NCBI GenBank assembly: GCA_004321915.1
Contig: SCQE01000055.1
Location: forward strand, 1-57,704
Source of the DNA: Nitrospirota bacterium
GTDB lineage: Bacteria > Nitrospirota > Thermodesulfovibrionia > Thermodesulfovibrionales > Dissulfurispiraceae
Direction: 5' to 3'
Length of the DNA stretch: 57,704 nt
How positions within the stretch are numbered: position 1 is the stretch's first letter; every line of letters begins with the position of its first letter. The notes under the pieces are model-generated. The model was given only the letters and a program-made list of their open reading frames with translations, was not told where the DNA came from and ran no database searches. The position numbers and the translations under genes were made by a program. Shown here piece by piece: positions 51,955-57,704 of the stretch.

Positions 51955-52689
51955 ATGAACGGACATACAGCAATAATAACGGGCGGAAGCCGGGGCATAG
52001 GCAAGGGGATCGCGGAATGCCTTGCCAAGAGGGGCGTTAATGTGGTCGTTGCCGCGACTAGGCTGGAGGCTGCCGAAGAAACCTCGGCCGCCCTGACGGT
52101 CTTGGGCGTGAAAAGCATAGCTGTCAAGGCCGATATAGCCAAGGCGAGCGATGTTTCCGCATTGTTCGAAAGAGCTGTCGCGGAATTCGGCAAGGTGGAT
52201 ATACTCGTAAATAATGCAGGGATTACGAGAGACGGGCTTTTGCTTCGCATGAAGGAAGAGGACTGGGATTCCGTAATAGACACGAACCTTAAAGGGACTT
52301 TTCTCTGCTCGAAAGAGGCCGTTAAATTAATGTCGAAACAGCGTTACGGCAGGATCATAAACATAACCTCGATAGTCGCTTTTATAGGAAACGCAGGTCA
52401 GACCAACTACAGCGCGTCCAAGGCCGGCATCGTAGGGCTCACAAAATCGATAGCAAAGGAATATGCAAGCAGGGGTATAACGGTCAATGCTGTGGCCCCC
52501 GGTTTTATTACGACCGCCATGACCGATGTTTTAAATGAAAATGTGAAGCAGGAAATGATGAAGGCAATTCCGATGGGAAAATTCGGCAGCGTTGAAGATA
52601 TAGCGAACGCGGTCGCATTTCTGGCCTCGCCCGATACGTCTTACATAACCGGACAGGTTATACACGTAAACGGCGGGATGTATATGTAA
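51955..52689 (+). CDS. fabG: 3-oxoacyl-ACP reductase FabG
   Basis: 244 residues of the classical SDR family. NADPH site GGSRGIGKG, NNAG, and the catalytic Ser-Tyr-Lys (ITSIVAFIGNAGQTNYSASK) are intact; the C-terminal GQVIHVNGGMYM is typical. It reduces beta-ketoacyl-ACP in fatty-acid elongation, matching the acpP, fabF and rnc genes that follow. A weak site (GAGGG) lies 13 nt before ATG 51955. Confidence 0.95.
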   Translation: MNGHTAIITGGSRGIGKGIAECLAKRGVNVVVAATRLEAAEETSAALTVLGVKSIAVKADIAKASDVSALFERAVAEFGKVDILVNNAGITRDGLLLRMKEEDWDSVIDTNLKGTFLCSKEAVKLMSKQRYGRIINITSIVAFIGNAGQTNYSASKAGIVGLTKSIAKEYASRGITVNAVAPGFITTAMTDVLNENVKQEMMKAIPMGKFGSVEDIANAVAFLASPDTSYITGQVIHVNGGMYM

Positions 52690-52696
52690 ATAAGTG

Positions 52697-52732
52697 AGAA
52701 GTAAAAAGTGAGGGGTGAGAAGTTTTACTTCT
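52697..52732. repeat. Inverted repeat in the fabG-acpP gap
   Basis: AGAAGTAAAA (52697-52706) pairs perfectly with TTTTACTTCT (52723-52732); outer AAGTGAGAA/TTCTCACTT arms extend it (52692-52700, 52743-52751). It might attenuate or stabilise the mRNA, or be just a repeat element. Confidence 0.55.
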
Positions 52733-52781
52733 TATTTCCCATTTCTCACTTCCTAATTAAAGAAGACAACTGGAGGGTAAC

Positions 52782-53012
52782 ATGGTAGATGAAAAAGTAA
52801 GCGATATTATCGCGAAGCAGCTTGGGGTGGACAAGTCCGAGGTCACGTCCGAGGCCTCTTTTGTGGATGATCTTGGCGCGGATTCTCTCGACACTGTCGA
52901 ACTCGTCATGGCCTTTGAAGAGGCCTTCAATATCGAAATTCCGGACGAAGACGCAGAGAAGATCACCAAGGTAAAAGACGCGATAGACTACATTAAAAGC
53001 AAGGTAGGATGA
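52782..53012 (+). CDS. acpP: Acyl carrier protein
   Basis: 76 residues, very acidic. The 4'-phosphopantetheine Ser is in [20 protein letters not shown]. It carries the growing acyl chain for FabG and FabF. GGAGGG lies 6 nt before ATG; the stop overlaps fabF by 4 nt. Confidence 0.97.
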   Translation: MVDEKVSDIIAKQLGVDKSEVTSEASFVDDLGADSLDTVELVMAFEEAFNIEIPDEDAEKITKVKDAIDYIKSKVG

Positions 53013-54259
53013 GTTCTAAAAGAAGAGTAGTAGTCACCGGGCTCGGTCTCGTTACGCCTATCGGCATCGGGGTCGAAGAGTCTTGGAAAGCCGCTTTGGC
53101 CGGCAAATCAGGGATAGACAGAATCACGCTTTTCGATCCTGCGCCTATTCCTGTGCAGATTGCGGGCGAAGTCAAGAATTTCGATCCTGCGCCTTACATA
53201 GAGCCGAAGGAAATAAAAAAGATGGACAGGTTTATCCATTTTGCCATGGCTGCCGCAACTATGGCTATGGACGATTCCGGGTTCAAGGTCACGGAAGAAA
53301 ACGCAGAACGCGTAGGTGTAATAATAGGCGCAGGCATGGGCGGCCTGCCTGCGATTGAACATTACCACAAGGTGCTCATGGAGAGAGGGCCCAAGAAAAT
53401 ATCGCCCTTCTTTGTGCCGATGATAATAATCAACCTTGCGTCGGGCAATGTGTCGATAAAATACGGCGCGAAAGGACCGAATTCGACTGCGGTCACGGCT
53501 TGCGCTACGGGCAGTCATTCAATAGGAGATGCCTTCAGGGTTATCCAGCGCGGTGAAGCCGATGTTATGATAGCAGGCGGTACGGAATCGGTCATTACTC
53601 CGCTCTGCATATCCGGTTTTGCGGTAATGAAGGCCCTCTCCACAAGGAATGACGAGCCTCAAAGGGCGAGCAGACCGTTCGATTCCGACAGGGACGGCTT
53701 TGTTATGGGCGAAGGCTCCGGAATAGTCATACTCGAAACCCTCGAAAGCGCGGTAGCTAGGGGCGCCAAGATATACGCCGAGATTTTAGGTTATGGAATG
53801 TCGAGCGACGCGTATCATATCACAACGCCTGCTCCGGCAGGAGAGGGCGCTGTCAGGTGCATGAACGCAACACTAAAGGATGCGGGGGTGGATCGCACAA
53901 CCGTCAGTTATATAAATGCGCACGGCACTTCCACAAAGTACGGCGACGAACTCGAAACCGCAGCAATTAAAACCGTATTCGGAGACCATGCCTACAAGCT
54001 TTGTGTGGGCTCGACAAAATCCATGACCGGCCATCAGCTCGGGGCGGCAGGAGGGGTGGAAGCGGTGTTTTCTGTCCTGAGCATTTTTAATAATATGGTG
54101 CCTCCCACCATAAACCTCGAAAATCCCGACCCTGAGTGCGACCTCGACTACATACCCAACAAGGCAAGGCAGGTGGATGTCGAATGCGCTATGTCAAATT
54201 CCTTCGGTTTCGGCGGAACCAATGCCTGTCTCCTTTTCAGAAAATACAGAGGGGCTTGA
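53009..54259 (+). CDS. fabF: 3-oxoacyl-ACP synthase II (FabF)
   Basis: 416 residues of the thiolase fold. The Cys-His-His triad is seen in [26 protein letters not shown] and [12 protein letters not shown], and the final [12 protein letters not shown] is typical. It condenses malonyl-ACP with acyl-ACP. It overlaps acpP by 4 nt and rnc by 38 nt, the usual fabF-rnc order in many bacteria. Confidence 0.97.
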   Translation: MSSKRRVVVTGLGLVTPIGIGVEESWKAALAGKSGIDRITLFDPAPIPVQIAGEVKNFDPAPYIEPKEIKKMDRFIHFAMAAATMAMDDSGFKVTEENAERVGVIIGAGMGGLPAIEHYHKVLMERGPKKISPFFVPMIIINLASGNVSIKYGAKGPNSTAVTACATGSHSIGDAFRVIQRGEADVMIAGGTESVITPLCISGFAVMKALSTRNDEPQRASRPFDSDRDGFVMGEGSGIVILETLESAVARGAKIYAEILGYGMSSDAYHITTPAPAGEGAVRCMNATLKDAGVDRTTVSYINAHGTSTKYGDELETAAIKTVFGDHAYKLCVGSTKSMTGHQLGAAGGVEAVFSVLSIFNNMVPPTINLENPDPECDLDYIPNKARQVDVECAMSNSFGFGGTNACLLFRKYRGA

Positions 54260-54950
54260 TAAGTCTTTAGGCTACGTCTTTAAGGACAAGCGGCTATTAG
54301 CGGAAGCCCTTACCCACAAATCGTTTCATAACGAAAATCCGTCACAGGCAAAGGGCTATAACGAACGCCTCGAATTCCTAGGCGATTCCGTACTCGGTCT
54401 CGCTATTTCCGAAATTCTTTTCAGCAAGGACCCACAACTCAGCGAATCCGAAATGTCGAAGATGAAGTCTTGTCTTGTAAACGAGAATGTTTTGTATGGA
54501 ATTGCCGAAAAACTGTCTGTAGGGAAGTTTCTGAAACTCGGCAAGGGCGAAGAGCTTTCGGGCGGAAGGCTGAAAAAATCGATCCTGTCCGATGCCGTAG
54601 AAGCCATATTGGGGGCCGTTTTTCTCGATGGCGGCTATAATGCCGCTTATGGACTTATAGAGGCGCTTTTAAGGGACAACCTGCATTCGGTCGTATATCT
54701 GAAAGAGGATTACGACTTCAAGAGCGAGCTTCAGGAAAGGTGTCAGGCCGGGTTCGAATTGCTGCCCGCTTACCGCATTGTAAAACAGGAAGGTGAGGAG
54801 CACCAGAAAGTGTTCACAGCCGAGGTTTACATAAAAGACGTTTTTTGCGGAAGGGGCAAGGGCAAAAGCAAGAAAGAAGCGCAGCAGAGTGCCGCCAAAG
54901 AAGCCATAAAAAAGCTCGACGGAGGCGCTGTCGATTTATCGACGCGTTGA
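54222..54950 (+). CDS. rnc: Ribonuclease III
   Basis: About 242 residues. Catalytic domain with the signature NERLEFLGDSVLGLAISE (metal-binding Glu/Asp), later DAVEAILGAVFLDGGY, then a C-terminal double-stranded RNA-binding domain (about 165-240). It processes rRNA precursors and structured mRNAs. I choose ATG 54222 (GGCGGA upstream), because the longer reading from 54177 adds 15 residues overlapping fabF. Confidence 0.94.
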   Translation: MPVSFSENTEGLDKSLGYVFKDKRLLAEALTHKSFHNENPSQAKGYNERLEFLGDSVLGLAISEILFSKDPQLSESEMSKMKSCLVNENVLYGIAEKLSVGKFLKLGKGEELSGGRLKKSILSDAVEAILGAVFLDGGYNAAYGLIEALLRDNLHSVVYLKEDYDFKSELQERCQAGFELLPAYRIVKQEGEEHQKVFTAEVYIKDVFCGRGKGKSKKEAQQSAAKEAIKKLDGGAVDLSTR

Positions 54951-55535
54951 CGACAGGGTTTCCGATACCCTTTTGGTCAATTCCTTTGCAGCCTCCAAGA
55001 CCGCGCTGTTCAAGGCCTTTGCAAGGTTCCTGAATGCGTTGTCCTCAAGCTTGACCTGTTTGGATATCCGTTGATTGTGAACTTCTTTGCCTTCGGGCGA
55101 GATCAAAGAAACGTCGAAAAGCAACTCTGCCGACGACCCTTCAGCGCTGTCTGAACGTTCGAACCTTTTGAGATCGATCTTTGCGTGATATGCTCCGGCA
55201 GGCGCCGCCAGCGAGCCGCTTACTTCACCGAAGCCGCCGGAAGCAAGCAGCGAATCTTTTACGATATCTCGTACAGTCTCTGAAGGTGGGGCGTCCCACT
55301 TGGAGTATTTGGAGATTGTGAGCTCGTAAAGCGAGGTCCTGTAAACAATATACGGTTGCGACAGATGTCGTGGGGCGTTTATCGTTATATAAGCTTTTGG
55401 TTTGTCTTGGGGGATGTTCGAGGCGGTCTGCCCTGAATAACCGATACTGTAAATCTTTGTTTCGGGCATGGAACATGCGGTCAAAATAAGGCTTAATAAA
55501 AAAAATTCTAAAATCAAAATCGGTCGCTTATTCAT
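54936..55535 (-). CDS. ABC-type transport auxiliary lipoprotein (PqiC/DUF330-like)
   Basis: 199 residues. Lipobox LTAC (Cys21). The mature domain (KAYITINAPRHLSQPYIVYR and SKWDAPPSETV) fits the PqiC/LptE-like auxiliary family that works with MCE proteins. It overlaps mlaD by 8 nt, so it is probably the outer-membrane-side partner of this MCE system. Its 3' end overlaps the convergent rnc gene by 15 nt. Confidence 0.85.
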   Translation of the reverse strand: MNKRPILILEFFLLSLILTACSMPETKIYSIGYSGQTASNIPQDKPKAYITINAPRHLSQPYIVYRTSLYELTISKYSKWDAPPSETVRDIVKDSLLASGGFGEVSGSLAAPAGAYHAKIDLKRFERSDSAEGSSAELLFDVSLISPEGKEVHNQRISKQVKLEDNAFRNLAKALNSAVLEAAKELTKRVSETLSSTRR

Positions 55536-56436
55536 CTCCGCTCCTCTCTTTATGGATTATGCTCCACGGTTTGTGCTTTATCTCATGCATCACATCTCTC
55601 AGGTCTTCGCTTGTTTTTTGTAACGTAAGGACCAATGCTTCTATATTCTTCGATTGCCGGTCCACTGCAGAGCCTACGGACTTGGATGTCTTGCCTACCT
55701 CGGAAGCCGCGTCTTCCATGTATTTCATCATGGCGTTTGCCTTCTCTATACCGTCTTTCGCTTTTTTCAGCAGGTGGGCGGCCTCGCCTTTGTTTTCCTT
55801 CATCATATCTTCCAATTCGCCGAGCACACGGCTGAGTTTGTCGTTGGTGTTTTTTAACGCGGTCGCTATTTTGTCGAAATTCGATGAACTCGATACGAGC
55901 GTCTTATCGGCGGTGTCGATAAGTTTTTCGATATTTTGGATGTTCTTTTTGCTGAAGACCCCGTTCATGTCTTTTATCAACGAGTCGACCGATTGCGATA
56001 TGCCCCCGACCTTCGCCATCATCTCGCCGAACTGGAGCTGCTCATCGGCAGGGACCAAGTCTCCGGGACTGAACCTTTCGGCGCCCGCATTGCCGAGCGT
56101 CAGCAGTAAATAGAGGTCGCCCACCAAGCCTACCTGAGTAATTACTGCCTTACTGCCTTTGAAAACAGGGGTGCCTTTTTTTATGCCGACCGTTATGGTC
56201 ACGGGGTCTCCGGCAGTTTCAGGAGTTTTTATGTTCAGCACCCTGCCTACGCGCACCCCGCCGAGCCTGACCTGAGCGCCTTCTTCGAGCCCCGCGGAGT
56301 TTGTGACTTTAACGTAATAGGTGTCGAACTTTTCGAAGAGGCCGCTTCCGCCTATGAATATTACAAAGCCGCTCAGTATCAGGGCTGCGGACAGGATTAT
56401 CACACCCGCTTTTATCTCTTCTTTTAGGTATGCCAA
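55528..56436 (-). CDS. mlaD: MlaD-family MCE protein
   Basis: 302 residues. One N-terminal membrane helix (VIILSAALILSGFVIFIGG) is followed by an MCE domain (about 38-115: GLEEGAQVRLGGVRVGRVLNI) and a long helical C-terminal region (about 145-285) with heptad-like repeats, longer than E. coli MlaD. It forms the periplasmic lipid-binding ring of the transporter. The start is TTG 56436, 7 nt after GGAGGG. It lies between the ATPase and lipoprotein genes. Confidence 0.92.
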   Translation of the reverse strand: MAYLKEEIKAGVIILSAALILSGFVIFIGGSGLFEKFDTYYVKVTNSAGLEEGAQVRLGGVRVGRVLNIKTPETAGDPVTITVGIKKGTPVFKGSKAVITQVGLVGDLYLLLTLGNAGAERFSPGDLVPADEQLQFGEMMAKVGGISQSVDSLIKDMNGVFSKKNIQNIEKLIDTADKTLVSSSSNFDKIATALKNTNDKLSRVLGELEDMMKENKGEAAHLLKKAKDGIEKANAMMKYMEDAASEVGKTSKSVGSAVDRQSKNIEALVLTLQKTSEDLRDVMHEIKHKPWSIIHKERSGDE

Positions 56437-56450
56437 ACGAAATCCCTCCG

Positions 56451-57236
56451 TTAATTTCCTGCTATGAACCTGAAATAATCGTCAGGGGAATATGTAGCCG
56501 ATTCGGGTCTGCGTTCAAGAAACATTTTTATCCTGTCCTGCTTTGAAACCTTGAATTCATCGATTGTTCCTGCGAATATGACCTGTCCTGCGTCAAGCAT
56601 GATAACATAATCGGCGATAGCGAATACACTCGGAAGTTCATGTGTCACAACTATTATGGACATGCGAAAAACGTTCCTTAGTTTTATTATCAATTCGTCA
56701 AGGCCTGCCGCGGTTACAGGATCGAGACCGGCTGACGGCTCATCGAAAAAAAGCAGCTCCGGCTCAAGCGCAATCGCCCTCGCAAGTCCGGCCCTTTTCT
56801 TCATTCCCCCCGAAAGCTGGGACGGGTAAAAATTCTCGAACCCCGAAAGCCCGACAAGGTCGAGCTTCATTCTGACCATTATTCCGATGGTCGATTCTTC
56901 AAGCTTGGTGTGCTCTCTCAAAGGCAGCGCCACATTGTCTGCTATAGTCATGGAATTGAGCAAGGCCGCGCCTTGGAACAGGATGCCCAGTTTTTTTCTG
57001 ACTGAGTTCAATCCCTCTTCGTCAAGGATAGTTATGTCTGTGCCGTTAATGGATATCCGGCCTGAAGAAGGTTTTAAAAGCCCTATCAAATGCTTGAGCA
57101 GCGTGCTTTTGCCGCACCCGCTTCCGCCTAAGATAACTGTCGTCTTGCCGCGCGGGGCCGAAAAAGAAACATGCTTGAGGACCTGCCTGTCGCCGTAGTG
57201 GGTGACGAGATCGTCTATCTGTATTATGCTGTCCAT
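56451..57236 (-). CDS. mlaF: MlaF-family ABC transporter ATPase
   Basis: 261 residues. Walker A GGSGCGKST, signature LSGGMKKRAGLARA, Walker B LLFFDEPSAGLDP and the H-loop VTHEL are complete. The MlaF/Ttg2A subfamily energises MCE lipid transport with MlaE. The only MlaE permease in the window is at 37.4 kb. It begins the reverse-strand mlaF-mlaD-lipoprotein operon; the start shows no strong ribosome binding site. Confidence 0.94.
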   Translation of the reverse strand: MDSIIQIDDLVTHYGDRQVLKHVSFSAPRGKTTVILGGSGCGKSTLLKHLIGLLKPSSGRISINGTDITILDEEGLNSVRKKLGILFQGAALLNSMTIADNVALPLREHTKLEESTIGIMVRMKLDLVGLSGFENFYPSQLSGGMKKRAGLARAIALEPELLFFDEPSAGLDPVTAAGLDELIIKLRNVFRMSIIVVTHELPSVFAIADYVIMLDAGQVIFAGTIDEFKVSKQDRIKMFLERRPESATYSPDDYFRFIAGN

Positions 57237-57290
57237 AGGCAGGGTTTATTATATCAAAATCGAGCGTTACCCATGAGGCAATTCGAAACA

Positions 57291-57330
57291 TTGACACGTA
57301 TATTTTTAAAAGTTACACTATTGTATAACT
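57291..57330 (+). promoter_or_regulatory. Promoter and likely autoregulatory operator of the toxin-antitoxin pair
   Basis: TTGACA (57291-57296), 17-nt spacer, TACACT (57314-57319). An imperfect 8-bp palindrome, AGTTACAC / GTATAACT (57311-57330), overlaps the -10 box, as expected for a Phd-type operator. A GGAGG site precedes ATG 57348. Confidence 0.6.
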
Positions 57331-57347
57331 CTTAAAACGGAGGTTAT

Positions 57348-57620
57348 ATGCGTTTTGCAGGGGTAAAAGAGCTTAAGCAGCAAACGATGGAACTGCTCAA
57401 ATCATCAAAAAAAGAGGATATAATTATAACCGCCTACGGGAAGCCTGCAGCCGTGCTTCACCACATTACAGAGGAGGATTTTGAGGATTATCTTATAGAG
57501 AACGATCCAAAGTTCAAGACGAAAATAGCTGAGTCCCTTGCCGCTTATGACCTCAGCGGCGGCATAGAGGCTGATGCCCTGCTAAGAAAGCTCGAAAAAC
57601 GCCGTGCAAAAAAGGTTTAG
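57348..57620 (+). CDS. Phd/YefM-family antitoxin
   Basis: 90 residues. The N-terminal VKELKQQTMELLKSSKKEDIIITAYGKPAAVLHH is the DNA-binding Phd/YefM fold; the C-terminal tail is charged and probably toxin-binding. It represses its own promoter with the toxin. It overlaps the toxin gene by 17 nt. Confidence 0.92.
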   Translation: MRFAGVKELKQQTMELLKSSKKEDIIITAYGKPAAVLHHITEEDFEDYLIENDPKFKTKIAESLAAYDLSGGIEADALLRKLEKRRAKKV

Positions 57621-57704
57621 GATTGTTTTCAGCCCTTCTGCTCAAAAGGAAATAGAGGGGCTTGAGATCGCAAAAGCAATACAGCTTGTAAAGGACATTA
57701 AATC
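57604..57704 (+). CDS. RelE/ParE-family toxin, 5' part only
   Basis: GTG 57604 opens 33 codons to the window edge (QKRFRIVFSPSAQKEIEGL), the usual N-terminus of RelE/ParE toxins that follow Phd-type antitoxins. The rest of the gene lies outside the window, so the active-site residues cannot be checked. Confidence 0.75.
   Translation, partial: MQKRFRIVFSPSAQKEIEGLEIAKAIQLVKDIK

Overview
The window reads as chromosomal DNA of a Gram-negative, probably anaerobic or microaerophilic, hydrogen-using bacterium. Outer-membrane biology is shown by an MCE/Mla lipid-transport system, an RND efflux pair and several lipoproteins. A membrane-anchored [NiFe]-type hydrogenase, a pentaheme lipoprotein cytochrome, a heme-binding chemoreceptor and a pyrophosphate-type phosphofructokinase suggest an anaerobic energy metabolism. 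The gene mix and the dense small palindromic repeats are most like Nitrospirota or deltaproteobacterial-type genomes. That placement is inference; no rRNA or other phylogenetic marker is present.

Layout. 0.2-10.2 kb: one-direction signalling cluster with a CheA-CheY hybrid, CheB, a REC-histidine kinase, a large REC-GAF-PAS-kinase, a CheY and an HD-GYP response regulator; a four-helix-bundle gene flanked by inverted repeats sits between cheA and cheB. 10.3-14.5 kb: hydrogenase operon (small subunit, large subunit, cytochrome b, maturation protease, HypC). 14.5-16.4 kb: reverse-strand 5'-3' exonuclease and O-methyltransferase. 17.2-24.7 kb: glycan/lipid-type cluster (GT2, methyltransferase, B12-radical SAM, epimerase, DegT aminotransferase, YfhO-like membrane protein). 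24.7-29.7 kb: reverse-strand transporter, amidotransferase, D-aminoacylase, AMIN amidase, NifU domain. 29.8-32.3 kb: two exported proteins and a deacetylase. 32.5-38.9 kb: heme chemoreceptor, MFS protein, RsbU/W/V partner switch, MlaE, TlpA-like protein. 38.9-43.1 kb: BrnT/BrnA-like toxin-antitoxin pair and a complete diversity-generating retroelement (DGR). 43.3-50.1 kb: RND efflux pair, aldolase, phosphofructokinase. 50.2-57.7 kb: cytochrome, fatty-acid genes with RNase III, MCE genes, and a toxin-antitoxin pair cut by the window edge.

Two systems stand out. First, the hydrogenase large subunit has in-frame TGA codons at exactly both cysteines of the N-terminal nickel-binding motif (codons 60 and 63), while the C-terminal pair is normal Cys. 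Read as selenocysteine, this gives one 569-residue protein with a Sec-x-x-Sec motif at the Ni site; a gene caller would begin it 71 codons late. Its small-subunit partner has Asp in place of one expected proximal-cluster Cys. Second, the DGR has all its parts: a target protein with a CsgG-like domain and a formylglycine-enzyme/C-type-lectin domain, a variable repeat (VR), an Avd accessory protein, a template repeat (TR) and a reverse transcriptase. I aligned TR and VR by hand: 20 of 21 base differences fall on TR adenines, which is the DGR signature.

A third theme is small palindromic repeats that enter genes in frame (kinase, TlpA-like protein, DGR target linker, endonuclease tail) or lie just before start codons, where they appear to supply ribosome binding sites. 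No rRNA, tRNA, CRISPR array or transposase was seen.
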